From: Thinopyrum elongatum | Taxonomy: Eukaryota > Streptophyta > Magnoliopsida > Poales > Poaceae | NCBI GenBank assembly: GCA_011799875.1 | Contig: CM022302.1 | Location: 375,304,775 to 375,368,774 of the forward strand | Reading direction: 5' to 3' | DNA length: 64,000 nucleotides | In this document: piece by piece, positions 36,057 to 47,585 of the stretch | Position numbering within the stretch: the stretch's first letter is position 1 | Layout of the letters: each line of letters begins with the position of its first letter | Made by a program: the position numbers and the translations under genes | Notes under the pieces: generated by a model | The model's database searches: none | Told to the model about the DNA's origin: nothing | What the model saw: the letters and a program-made list of their open reading frames with translations, nothing else

Positions 36057-36163
36057 AGAGGAAACATACTGGAATCTTGAGCTGCATACATAAATCTGAA
36101 GTGCCCTGCACAAGCGGGAGCTACATGCACCGGTCCGCTGAAGCTTGTTATCAACAAAAAGTA

Positions 36164-36244
36164 CTCCCTCTGTAAAGAAACATAAGAGTGTTTAGAGCAC
36201 TACTTTAGTGATCTAAACGCTCTTATATTTCTTTACGGAAGAAG
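36164..36244. mobile_element. Stowaway MITE (Thalos-like)
   Basis: 81 bp, inverted ends CTCCCTCTGTAAAGAAA and CTTCTTCCGTAAAGAAA, TA at both flanks. The whole element folds on itself around CACTACTTTAGTGATC. It lies about 105 bp after the PPAT stop codon, probably in its 3' untranslated region. Confidence 0.85.
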
Positions 36245-36246
36245 TA

Positions 36247-37326
36247 ATTAGAAATGGCATTTTGCCTTCCTATTTGAATGAGAATGGTCTTCAAACGTCG
36301 ACCAATGGCCCTGTAACACTATATTGCTCTACTCTGAAGGGTATAAACTTACAAAGTCAATGTTGGTAAGCTAGACTAACCAAATGTACACATATTTTGT
36401 CCTGGCATTGCCATCTAGTTGTAAAGTCACCTTGAGGTCGTTTGGAATAATATGAATTCGGTGCCTCTTCTGTGACGTATTTATGTGATGTGTACATCAT
36501 ATAAGTCATGCAATATAACTGTAGCATTTGCTCCGTTCCGATCAACTGTTGTTCTTGGGTCTCTTGGCAGAAACCAGGTACGCACGATTTACTTTGGTTG
36601 ATTACGAGTTAACAAGAGTAATTGTCCTCATGAGTCATTGCAGTTAAGAGGTACCCACTTATAATTTAGGGCCATTAAATTATTTCTAGGTTAAGTACCA
36701 GTAATTATCTGATGCAAATTGTAACAATGCCTTTGTATGCTGTTTTTGTTGTAGTATAAATTTATGCAATAAAAAATGCTGATAAGACTTGCAAAACAAA
36801 AGATTAATTGCTTATGTAGAATATATCCAGCAAATAAGGTGTAATATTTGAATGTCAAGTTCAAGATATGAAGTGGCAAATCCACAACCATAAATTCACA
36901 ACCCCCATGTCCACATCAGTAGAAGCAGAACAGACAAAAACCATCAAAATTCTGAAGGAATAGAAACATCAAAGCCTTTTGCTGCAGCACACAAGTTCTC
37001 ACACACCACACACACAAATCTTGCACACATGTCTACTGGTAGTTCTCATGTTTCTATGGCCTGAAGTTATCCCGGACTTAGAAATGAGTTGACGAAGGCC
37101 AAGAACTTGTCTCCATGGCCACCTCACAACTCACAGGAGCACTGGTACGTGACCTCTATTTATTTTCCTTACAAGTCTATGGAAGAACTCGCAAAGATTT
37201 GTGTAGGAGTTACATAGTTATTTTCCCTTTTGCTGGGTTTTTGTTTGTTATATCCCCAGCATTTTCTTGCCCCTAGGAACTAGCCCGTTCACAATTTGAT
37301 CTAACTTTGCATACAGAGATCAAGAA
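36247..37326. other. Intergenic region between PPAT and VTE3-like genes
   Basis: No gene or repeat recognised. The last part (TTTGCATACAG, ending about 37315) looks like an intron end, so the VTE3-like gene may have an untranslated first exon upstream. Confidence 0.4.
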
Positions 37327-38974
37327 ATGGCTTGTTCATCCACATATAGAGTTCCCAGTGGGTTAGGATTCTTGGGGCCTTCCAAGATTGGTCGGAATCC
37401 TTTGAGAAACAAAGGTGGTGTCTGGTCAGGAGCAAAGTATGTGGTACCAACGTGTGCAGTCTCCTCTGCTAGGCCAGCGTCACAGCCTAGGTTCATACAG
37501 CACAAGAAGGAGGCCTTCTGGTTCTACAGGTTTCTTTCCGTAGTATATGACCATGTTATAAATCCAGGGCATTGGACTGAGGACATGAGGGATGATGCGT
37601 TGGAACCCGCTGAACTCTACAACAATGAGTTCAAGGTTGTTGATGTTGGCGGTGGAACTGGGTTCACTACATTGGGGATTGTCAAGCATGTGGACAACGA
37701 CAATGTGACCCTGCTGGACCAGTCACCACACCAGATTGAGAAGGCTCGGCAGAAGGAGGCACTGAAGGGGGTGAGCATCATGGAGGGTGATGCTGAGGAC
37801 CTCCCCTTTCCAACTGACACATTTGACCGCTATGTTTCCGCTGGAAGGTTTTGCTCTAATCAATTGTATGGATATCTTATCTTATAGTATCTCTTTGTAT
37901 ATACTGATCTTATACCAGCTTGTGTAGGCTAGTATTTTCTTAACCTTCATCCTTTCCTGTCGCTACTTACTACTAGTAATGTCAATACCTTGTTATTGCC
38001 TGTCTTAATATATCTAGATTTGTATACCAATCTGATTTTACTAGACGAAATCCATCTGACCGCAGTATAAACATTATAAACACAATGGTTCAGTTGCCTG
38101 CCAGGATATATTGGTACTGGTGTAATTTGAAGCAAATGATAATGCTCTTTTTTTCCAGTTGTCCATGATTCGAGGAATATTATTGAAGTCCTGATACTCT
38201 GTTGGAGGAAATGATCTAACTATTTTCAGATCTGTATAGACATGTACAGAGATACCTTTGGTCGATCCTTTATCATATGTTAAGCTGCTGCTTGAACATT
38301 GAAAGGAGTGTATATTTGCGACCTGGCTTAGATTTTTATTATTGTGAGTCGAGTGCCATATCTCTTATGCCTCGGTTTCATCAGCCATGCTTATACATGG
38401 TGTTATTCTCCAGCATTGAGTATTGGCCTGACCCGCAGCGAGGAATCAAGGAAGCTTACAGGGTCGTGAACCTGGCGGGCTTGCCTGTTTGATCGGTCCA
38501 GTTCACCCAACATTTTGGCTATCTCGCTTCTTCGCCGACATGTGGATGCTCTTCCCCACGGAAGAAGAGTACATAGAGTGGTTCACCAAGGCAGGGTTCG
38601 AGGATGTCAAGCTCAAAAGGATCGGGCCCAAGTGGTACCGTGGTGTTCGTCGGCATGGCTTGATCATGGGATGCTCCGTGACAGGCGTGAAGAGAGCTTC
38701 TGGCGACTCCCCTTTGCAGGTACATTCCATGCATCCATAGCTGCCAGACTTTCTTTTCTCCATCTCAATGTTCCAAGTGTGTTGCCGTCTCTTATCCATT
38801 GGTATGTTGTTGCTGCAGCTCGGTCCCAAGGCTGAGGATGTTGAGGAACCGGTGAATCTTCTCGCCTTCCTCTTCCGCTTCGCGATCGGGACGATATGCG
38901 CGTCGTTCTACGTGCTAGTGCCTATCTACATGTGGATCAAGGATCAGGTTGTTCCCAAAGGCCAGCCTATTTAA
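37327..38974 (+). pseudogene. VTE3: VTE3-type MPBQ/MSBQ methyltransferase with a 1-bp frameshift
   Basis: The family methylates 2-methyl-6-phytyl- and 2-methyl-6-solanesyl-benzoquinol with S-adenosylmethionine at the plastid inner envelope, for tocopherol and plastoquinone. Exons: 37327-37847, 38414-38719, 38819-38974 (GT/AG). Residues 1-48 look like a plastid transit peptide. K-K-E-A-F-W-F-Y-R-F-L follows, then the SAM site D-V-G-G-G-T-G-F (106-113) and G-D-A-E-D-L-P-F (154-161). Exon 3 carries the C-terminal membrane anchor (F-L-F-R-F-A-I-G-T-I-C-A-S-F-Y-V-L). In exon 2 one base is missing near 38475 (inside CTGGCGGGC), so the frame meets TGA at 38490 and the product would stop at about 199 residues, without the C-terminal catalytic part and anchor. 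All else is family-like, so it is either a recently broken copy or a sequence error. Confidence 0.88.
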
Positions 38975-39795
38975 GCAATGGTAGTGAAGATCCATTTTTG
39001 GCTTCTGTATGTTAGCCACCTGTAGTGCTTGCAGTTCCCTACTCATGTATGTTTGTGCTTTTCTTTTCGTCAAAATCTTGTTTATGCAAAGGGACTTTGT
39101 GCACTTGTGGAATTATAGAGGCTAGGGATGTAATATTCCCATTTATGGGATGAAATGCAAAGGAGCTTGATGAAGCAGCAAAATGCATCCTCTAGCATGG
39201 TGAAAACTGCCATAGAAATAAGTAAGAGCTCTGAGACCAAATTTTGAACTGAAAATTATGTGATGAACTTGTTAGATTCAAATTCGGTAAGCCCCCTTGT
39301 TGTCTTTGATATATAATGTATACCTACCTACATATGCCCACATTACCAAGACTACACACTGGAAGAGGAAACAAGCATTGTCATGGAAAGAGTAGCATCT
39401 TATATATAAAGTCCATGAGTCAAGAAGAGATCATATGCTCTGAACATCTCATGCAGAAAGCCATGAAGTCGCTACATCAGACCCAACAGACATTACAAAA
39501 GAAAAGTAGAGCAGCTATATGATTCAACATGTATGATATCATGAAGAGAATATTACTGCAAGTAATTGTTTGATCTCAGACAACGCGAACAATGCATGCT
39601 ATATATGTACCACCAAAAATCTGTCTTTGCAGTTACATGTATGCAACATGAAGAGTAGCTCCCAGCAAAAAAAGGTAACATTAAGAGTCGCAAACTTAAC
39701 TCACAGAAAACATGACACATTTTCAGAACATAAAGAAGAAAAACAGCGTCCTACACAGAACAGATCACCTCCCACGCATAAGATTGACGTGCTTC
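38975..39795. other. Convergent intergenic region
   Basis: It lies between the 3' ends of the VTE3-like gene and the remorin gene, which are transcribed towards each other. No gene seen; it should hold both 3' untranslated regions. Confidence 0.5.
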
Positions 39796-41959
39796 TTATG
39801 CCCTGAAACATCCGAGAAGTTTCTTGGGAGCCAGCCCGGTTGCACGGTACTTTGCTGCCATCTCCTCGGCCTTGAGAACTTCTTCACCACGCCGGGCCAC
39901 TACCATTGCTCTCTTCTCTTCAGCTTCCCTGTGGGCGATTGCCTTTTTGTTCTTCATCTTCTCAGCGTATTCGGCCTTCTTCTTTTCCAACTCTTCCTGA
40001 ACGCTCGTAAAATTCGAGAACATTAACCGATCAGTGGATGCACATAAAATCCCTCTAGGAGAAGTGGTTACATAGCATATTGAATAGATAGACAATGACT
40101 TGTCAGATGGTGAAGGTCACCAGAAGACAAACGAGTTCTTCTTTTCTAGAGAAAGAAATAGTGAATTTGTATCTCTTCACTGTATATTATGTACCAAGGT
40201 GGAGCGGGTGGCCAAGGAGATGTTTACCCAGCGTGGACAACGTTTCAGTCTTTCGGATCGGTCCTCCAGGACCTTAGGCTGTTTTTCTTTTGTGTTCAAA
40301 CTATGTTGTTTCATGTTATGGCTGAACTTTATTGTTGGCTTGTAATGTTGTTTGTGGATTCTACTTATGCAGAGGCTGAGAGTGAACTCTTATTGTTGTA
40401 TGGCCTTGATGTGGCATTAAGAGTCAATAGATTTCTTTTATCAAAGACAAAAAAGAAGAACTTCCTTGTTTGCATCCCACTAAAAAATCAACACTAAAAT
40501 GTGAAAAATATAAAGTTTAATGAAAAATTTGTAGAAGTACAGACAAATATGCAGGGCACACATGGTTTGAAAAAAAATGCAGGTCATTCAAAATCCTCAG
40601 CAATAAAGAAAGGGAATACAGAACTTGGTAAGAATAAAATATACCAGAACCATAACTTCAGAAACCTGAATTGAAAAGGAGAACTTACTTCCTTCCTTTT
40701 CAGTTGAGCATCTATGGTTGCCTTCTTTGTGTTCTCCCATGAAAGAATAGACGATAGCTTCTTAGCAGCCCTGTGACATAGATAGCAACAGATTAAAGTT
40801 ACGGTTTTCAATTTATTTGGAGTTATGATTTGCAACTTATTTCCTGAATAGATATAGGATGTTGTAATGCAATGGGGCCACTGCCAGTAAACATATCAGC
40901 ATATATGTAGTGAGTTAGGACATACCATAACCTTGTGGCCTCAAGAAGAGAGGTTCTGGAGATCATTAAACAAAAATGAAGTTTGGGGTAATCTAGATTT
41001 ATGGCACTGCAAAGTCTCGAGGTTTTGGAACTGGCACTAGATGCCCATGACGTGTGAGACCTGAACGGCTGGACTAAGATAAGATGTTAAAGGTTTGAGT
41101 TGAGAATTTGAGGTTTTGTGTCTCTCACTGCCATTGTGACTCTTACTACAAGATAGCACAACTTGCAGTGTGGCAACTTTCCAGTCGTAAGTTTGGTAAC
41201 AGGAATTTCCAGAGCTGACACTGAATAGGGAGGGGGTGCTAAAAAAGGATGGATGCTTCCAGCTAACTGACAATCCCAGTGCAGAATGAACGGGTGAGAT
41301 AATGGATCTATTGTTCACAACTCACTTGTTCTCGGCTTTGGCCTTCTCGTTCTCTACCCATGCTTTGATCAAAGAGCTCATCTTCTCTGTTTCCACCTTT
41401 GCAAGAGCGACGTCTGAAAGCAGGTTATATTATGGGGTATGTTGTTAGCTTAGCCGGCTGTATTCAGCAGAGACGAGAAGAAGGAACAGAGGTGGGCACA
41501 ACCCACCAAGGCGCAAAAAAAAAAAAGAGAGCGAAGAAGGAACAGAGCTGAATCATCATTCAGTCACCTCTTTCATGTGAGCCCCTGTGGATGTTCTTCT
41601 CAGGGTGAGGTTTTTCGACAACTTCTGTACAAGAAACCGGAGCAAAGTATCAGAAATCAGGTGGGATGACGACTGATTGAACCTTGCGGAACAGAAAGAA
41701 AACATGGCGGGCAGGACAGGCAACAGTCGATGCACATATGAACCCTTGTCACAGTTGAGAATGGTTAGCATGTCTCAGATCCTTGGACAACAAGTACAGT
41801 AGTATACTCACTGCTGTCGACGACGACGAGGGCCTTGGAGTCGTCGGCCGGTGGCTTGGCCCCCGGGGGAGGCGGGACGACCACCGGCACGTCCTTCTGC
41901 GCGACTGCCTCCTCCGGCGCAGCAGCCGGCACCGCCTTCTTCGCTTCCTCCCCAGCCAT
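39796..41959 (-). CDS. Remorin
   Basis: Remorins are plant-specific proteins of plasma-membrane nanodomains, with roles in cell-to-cell transport and plant-microbe interactions. Five exons on the minus strand: 41959-41812, 41624-41568, 41413-41326, 40770-40689, 39996-39796, all GT/AG, giving 191 aa. The N-terminal third is Ala/Pro-rich and disordered (A-P-E-E-A-V-A-Q-K-D-V-P). The C-terminal remorin domain runs from about residue 70 to the end: W-V-E-N-E-K-A-K-A-E-N-K-A-A-K-K, S-W-E-N-T-K-K-A, then a long charged coiled coil (E-E-L-E-K-K-K-A-E-Y-A-E-K-M-K-N-K-K). The end L-L-G-C-F-R-A matches the remorin C-terminal anchor, with one Cys that could be lipidated. The gene appears intact. Intron 2 holds a small insertion (see 41492). 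Confidence 0.93.
41492..41532 (+). repeat. Mini-insertion in remorin intron 2
   Basis: Forty-one bases starting GTGGGCACAACCCACCAAGG and ending with twelve A plus GAGAGC, flanked by perfect 15 bp repeats GAAGAAGGAACAGAG (41477-41491 and 41533-41547). The first part matches a phrase found in the LTR-type elements at about 7705 and 9313. Confidence 0.7.
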
Positions 41960-42049
41960 CACGCACGCACACAGGTGCTTGTTGCGGTGAGAAACTTCCG
42001 CAGCTGCTTCACTGTCACTGGCAATACTCAACTGCGGCTTGACGTGGAG

Positions 42050-42060
42050 CAATATATAGA
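42050..42060 (-). promoter_or_regulatory. Putative TATA box of the remorin gene
   Basis: The minus strand reads TCTATATATT, about 90-100 bp upstream of the remorin start codon, a normal distance for a plant TATA box with a short leader. Confidence 0.55.
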
Positions 42061-42185
42061 ACGGGGGGTTTAAGTGGCTCCGCTGCCGTTAGCCTGGCCT
42101 GGAGGAAAAGCTTTTTATTTTTCGACAGGAGCCTGGAGGCCAGCGGGGAGGTGGAGGAAGGAAAGAGATAAATAATTAAATTAGG

Positions 42186-42201
42186 CTATATATATATATA
42201 T
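42186..42201. repeat. TA microsatellite
   Basis: Seven to eight TA units (CTATATATATATATAT) in the upstream region of the remorin gene. Confidence 0.8.
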
Positions 42202-42401
42202 CCGGGAGTTTAGTGGGCTGCTTTCAGCAGGTGCGTGCGCATGTACGTGTGCGTGGGTGTTGACACGGGAAAATTCAATGACGCGCGCCTTGGCCTTGGT
42301 CTGCCAACGGGACGGAACGGAGGCCATGCATCCATCGGTGGTTTTCATGGCGCACACGCGGTCCGCCCTCGGGGCGTCCGCCTCCTCGCGCGGCCGTTGT
42401 G

Positions 42402-42752
42402 GACAAATTTTCGTGTTTTGACCCTTTTTCTAACAAATTCAGGATCTGACCCCTGTTTGAAAATATTTCGGGATCTGATCATTTTCCTACCGCCAGACCC
42501 TGTGGCGGTAGGGTATAACAGCCTACCGTCAAGGGGTCTGGCGGTAGGCCCTGGGCACGCTCTGTGTTGGAAACTTAGAATATTTTGGTGGTAGGGTGTC
42601 CTACCCTACCGCCAAGGGGCATGACGGTAGGCTATTATACCCTACCGTCAAGGTGCCTGACGGTAAGAAAAGGATCAGATCCCAAATCTTTTTTCGATGA
42701 GGGTCAGATCCCGAAATAGTATACGAAAAGGGTCAAAACACAAAATTTAGCC
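42402..42752. mobile_element. Mutator-like foldback MITE
   Basis: 351 bp with long inverted arms of about 90 bp: the left begins GACAAATTTTCGTGTTTTGA and the right, on the minus strand, GGCTAAATTTTGTGTTTTGA. Flanks GCCGTTGTG (42393-42401) and GCTGTTGTG (42753-42761) look like a 9 bp target duplication with one mismatch, the length used by Mutator elements. The middle holds four inverted copies of CTACCGCC / GGCGGTAGG. Confidence 0.75.
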
Positions 42753-42761
42753 GCTGTTGTG

Positions 42762-43206
42762 CCCGAAGGCGGAAGGACCCGCGTGGACAGGGACTGCAGC
42801 GTTGAATTGGCACGTTTGGGGAGTATAGAATTCTTCTCACAGGTCCAAGTAGGTGGGAGCACAGTACAAACTGGACTATTCGCCGTCAAGCTGTGGAAGC
42901 GGCTTAAAAACGATCGATCCACAGCTGGAAAACAACACAAGCTCCTCTCTTTTTTTTTTCTTTTTTTTTGCGGGGGAGAAGCAAGGTTTTTTTTGTTTTT
43001 GTTTTTTGACGAGGGAGAAGCAAGGGTTGTCGCCTTGCCTTGTTGGTACAATCCACGCCGATGCTAATGATCATTCCTAAGCCGCCTTCTTTTTCTCATC
43101 CCACTAATTGGGTCGTGCATCATGTCTCCACTTTAATTATCTTCCTTCCTTGTGTAAACAAACGGTTGTGAGCCACACTCCAGACTAATAAACTGCTACT
43201 ACAGCG
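42762..43206. other. Non-coding sequence with T-rich runs
   Basis: No gene. 42949-43018 is a T-rich stretch with two copies of GGGGGAGAAGCAAGG / GAGGGAGAAGCAAGG. Confidence 0.5.
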
Positions 43207-43244
43207 TTCCTTCAATCTCTGGGCTTTCCTTCAATCTCTGGGCT
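43207..43244. repeat. Perfect 19 bp tandem duplication
   Basis: TTCCTTCAATCTCTGGGCT occurs twice head to tail (43207-43225, 43226-43244). Confidence 0.9.
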
Positions 43245-44290
43245 GTATTTTGCGCATTAAAGCCCACCACGAGCCCACCTGTTTTCGTGTCTCCGGTCTC
43301 ACCAGCTGGGTCTTTTCCCGTCCTGCGTCGTGTCGGACCAGCCTGTACCCATACTTTCAGTTTAGGCAGCCGCTGGTCTGTGGTCTCTTCCTTTTCCAAG
43401 AACCTTTCCAGCGTCGCGATATTCAGAATGCAAACGCAATACCGTCGCCATGCAAAGATACAAGGAAGCAATAGCGCTAGTGGAGTGCGTTTCAAGGCAT
43501 TTGGGCGTACCTACTCGATTACTATATCTCCTTTTTGATAAAGACGCAGTTTTCACATCAGTTACATCTGGCTGCTCGCTCATGTAGTGACATGAGCTGT
43601 CGCCGGCGCTTTGATTATTGCTTCCTGCCTGCTTTGTTGGATCGCCAGTAGGTCTGGAAAGCAAGTAAAGATTTGGTGTCCTGCCAACTTGGACGAACCC
43701 TAGCTAGACAGAGAGAAAAAAACTCACAAAGAACCAAAATATGCCTAGACAGAGAAAAGAGAGAGAGAAAAACAAAGCGAAGAAAACAGCTACTAGTAAC
43801 TTTTTCTTTGTGAAATACAACAGCAACCATCAAACACCAATCATCTCACTACGAGAAAGCTTCTCCAAAACCAAGTTAGCTTGTGCTGTTGTGCATGGGA
43901 GGAAGTTCGCAAACAGACCGCTAGAGGCAGGATGCGAAGGGAGTCAGAAAGAAGAACAAGGGATGGTGAATGGAAGCCGAAAAGATTGTCATTGTTGCTT
44001 GAAAATTTTGAAATATTTTCTACATTTTTTAATTCTGAGTCATCTGAGAATTAGTTTAATTAACCTTAGTTGACTCACAAGTAGTTAAATCTCAGCCAAG
44101 CAGTTAAGCGTAGGGTTTGTTTGCTAATTTAGCTCCGACGGCATCATTTATTGTTGTTGTTTTTTTCTGAGAAATATTTGTTGTTAGTTTGAGTGACCAG
44201 ACTGTTCGTGTTTTCGTGGGTTGTTGTTTTATTTGCCTCATTGGGCTTTTTTGCGATTCTTGTGGCCCATAGATTGCGTATTTATATATA
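43245..44290. other. Intergenic region without recognised gene
   Basis: Open frames here are short and show no family motif. The phrase CTAGACAGAGAGAAAAA / CTAGACAGAGAAAAGAG repeats at about 43704 and 43744. Otherwise nothing identified. Confidence 0.35.
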
Positions 44291-44293
44291 TAT

Positions 44294-44840
44294 ACTAGCA
44301 AAAGGGCCCGTGCTTTGCAACCGGAGGAAAAAAATCATAATCTCCAAAAGCCATGAAAACATTTTGCTGCATCACCGGTAAAATTTTGGCGAACATTTAG
44401 TTCAATTTAATTAACATTTTTAATACACAATTTTTTTAAAAATATATGAACATTTTATGATTTCCCAAGCATTTCTTTTCAAAATTGCAAACATTTTGTT
44501 GAATATGCGAACATTTAAAAAAAATACTAACATTTTTTGAATCCACAAACATTCTATGATTTATTGACAAGTTTATCTAAAATTCTCTTTTTTTTATTTT
44601 TGGAAATTTTTTAAACTGCCAAATTATTTAAAGGAGGAAAAAACGAAAAATAAAAATAAAAAATAAATTTAAAAACAGGCCGCCCGGACATAGGCCAGCC
44701 CGAATGGGTGTGTTGTATCTTCTCCCAGCACGCAGAGCACAGTATAGGAGGTCACTACTCCGTGGGCCGGCCCAGGCGGGGGATTATTCTGTGTGTCACT
44801 TATACTTATAGGCGGCATCGGTGGGTAATATTTTGCAACT

Positions 44841-44876
<36 letters not shown>

Positions 44877-45460
44877 ATATGTGAGTACCGCCAGAAGCAC
44901 TAGTGACTTTATTATTACTAGTACAAATGTCTGTGCGTTCCACCGGACGATAAAAGGGCACAACCTGCTTCATGTGTCATTTTGAACAATTTTTTATATC
45001 CAATTTTAATAAACATCGATAATATGTTGAACATGGAAATTTCCTTATTTCTAATAAAAGTTAATATTTTCATTAAAAAGTAACACCTTTTCAAGAATAT
45101 TTAACATTTTTATGAAAATTGGAACATTTCTCTGTAAACTAACATTTTTTAATAGTTGTTTTTTTGAAAAGAATGTTTTTCTGATCTACATTTCAAAATG
45201 GTTTTTTAGTAAAAAGTGATTTTTGGGGGAATTTTTAAGTGTTTTTAAAAAAGTACGAACAAATTTTTCTGAAATTTTTTTAAACCATTTTTATGTGTTA
45301 AATTTTTGGGCATTTTTGTTTGGTAATTTTTATAGATAGTTGGTTGTTTGGTTGGGAAGATTTTTTTTTAACTATGTGGGCTTGGCCCAAACAAAATAGT
45401 TAATGTACACAGAAGTACCCACAAACTCATCTTCTACCCCTACTCTACTAAAAAAATAGT
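44294..45460. repeat. Dispersed AT-rich Triticeae repeat(s)
   Basis: Begins ACTAGCAAAAGGGCCCGTGC, and a related phrase ACTAGTACAAATGTCTGTGC starts a second copy near 44918; a third relative (AAACATGCTCGTGCGTTGC) is at 46752. All are followed by long AT-rich text with AACATTTTT words. These are short dispersed repeats; the class is not clear to me. Confidence 0.5.
44843..44875. repeat. Homopolymer of 33 G
   Basis: An uninterrupted run of 33 guanines inside AT-rich sequence. It could form a quadruplex but is also a classic place for a sequencing or assembly artefact. Confidence 0.8.
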
Positions 45461-46735
45461 ACTCCCTTGTGCGCCGCCGTGAGGGCTCTTCCTTATCTTT
45501 CCCCATTCTCTAGTACTCCTTTGTGCGTCGCCGCCGCCCGTGTAGACAATTCACACAGGGTGAGATGCGGTGCCATAGCCGCCACCGGCGGCAAGGCGAG
45601 AGCTATTGCGGGTAGCACCGCTTGCGTCCGGCGCACCTAAGCCCGAGCTTAAGCTATGGCAGTTGCTACATTGATGAGGACATCCCTACTATTCTTCCAT
45701 TTCCACCTCATGATGTTGACCAACCAATTGCTGCAAAGAAGAAGTCCAATGATGAAATCAGAATTGGACCTATTACAAGAGCCCGTGCAAAGCTAATAGA
45801 ACAACAGGTGAATTTGCTCCTAATAGATTCTGATTACTTCATTAATGAAAATTGTTTACTGCCTAAGTCTTTGTGTGTTTGCATACTCAGGTTCATGGGA
45901 GAAGAAGGCATAGCACGAGGGAACGAGGAGTTGAAGTAGCTGGAGCAAGACGTGGTGATCATGCACATGGACGCGAGGGAGGAGAGGGAGGCCGGCGACC
46001 AGCATGAGGAGGAGGGCACCACGCAGGAGGCCACATATGGCGCACCACCAAGTGCTTGTGCGCCATACACAAAAGGCCTGCGCGCCTAGTTGGCTGCACC
46101 CAACCATTGGGTCAGTTTGTATCAGTTTGAGTCGAACTGGGTCGGTTTGGGCTGAACCCAAGTTGGGTTCGGGTCTGGTTTGAGTGGTGGATGCCCCCAC
46201 CTCTATAAGTACTCTTGGGGCGCCCACAATTAGGGTTAGACCATGTTTAAGATAAACCCTAGTTCATGAGACTGCTATAAGCATTCATCTTGAATTCTTG
46301 TCTCCAATTCGTTTCGATCTGGAGATTATATACTACAAGTCAAGTGTGATCTGCTGCTCCATTGGGAATTAGTATATTGCAATTCTAACCGTTTCGTGGT
46401 CGACGGCTACGTTGCGCAAGTGTGTGAAGTCGTGAATATCCGAAGGGTAGAGAGCTGCTGCATTGGCATCAGGGATCTAGCGAGGAGAGATCACCGGCGA
46501 CACCAAGTTATCTATCCACTATCATCATCTACGCCACCGCTTACTGAGAAGATCGGGCCACCCCATATCATCCATGATGTAATTCCCCGCCGAACAACAT
46601 CGCATGCGGGGGCGGTCAGTTGTTACCCTGAGATACAGCATGAGCTCGTGCAGACTCACTTGAAGTTTGGAGCTCGATGCAAAGCTCTTTTCGGATGTTC
46701 ATTACAATAAGTTCAGTTACATAATGTACATTCTT
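45461..46735 (+). mobile_element. Decayed retroelement 3' end with LTR-like sequence
   Basis: The frame 45622-45939 contains G-P-I-T-R-A-R-A-K-L-I-E-Q-Q-V-N, a tail motif found after the integrase of many grass gypsy polyproteins, then N-E-N-C-L-L-P-K-S-L-C-V-C. It stops at 45937. The following 800 bp have an LTR-like look (TATAAGTACTC at about 46203, then a leader-like stretch). No other pol domain remains. The element is an old 3' fragment; its exact ends are not visible. Confidence 0.5.
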
Positions 46736-47585
46736 AGTTATTGATATAATAAACATGCTCGTGCGTTGCAATGGGAGAAAAAATCAATAATACCCCTACC
46801 GAATAGGAGTGGCTTAAAACACAAGTGTGATGATTTCATTTGTGACTCGCATCAATTATTCAGAACATGAAAAATAATTATACTTTAAGCCAGACCATCT
46901 TTACAAAATGGATAAGAAAATGTATGCACTATTTGGTTCGCAAGTTCCGTAGTTTTATTCTAACGTCCACTATTTCAAGATCAACTTCCACTCATATCCA
47001 AACCCATGACCAAATTTCTTCTTGCCCATGGAACCTTCTAAATCCTCAATGCAATTTTCAACTTCCTTTATTTTGAATTCTGGATATTTGGGTCAAATTT
47101 TAGTTGGTCCAATAAATGTTACATGTGTGACCATAAATCATATTAATTATGTTGATCCACATCCTTAAATTCCAGCCCATTTGGATTCCATCTAAAGGGT
47201 TTGAATTTTATTCAAACTTGTCCAAAATTCCAGCCCATTTAGATTCCATCTAAAGGGTTTTCTAAATTAAAACTTGTTTGAATTTTATTCAAACTTGTCC
47301 AAATTTTCATCTTCCAAAAAATCCTCAAACCAACTCCATAAAAACCTACATGCTTTTTCTATGTCCAGAAAAATATGTCCCCTTGTGAGAGATTCCCCGT
47401 CTATATTTTCACAAAAAATTATGTTTATTAGAAATATTCCTATTTGACGCTGTAGGCGTCCGTTCCTACTGTTTCTGCAAATGGGCGCCTACAGGTGCGT
47501 TAGTTGGGCTCAGCCCATTACTGTTTCTCTGATTAAATCCCAAAAAACTCTATATTTTCACAAAAATTTCTGTTTATTAGAAATA
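46736..47585. other. AT-rich intergenic repeats
   Basis: No gene. A ~58 bp unit containing CCAGCCCATTTGGATTCCAT is duplicated at about 47174 and 47231. A phrase around CACAAAAATTTCTGTTTATT occurs twice (47410, 47558). Confidence 0.45.
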
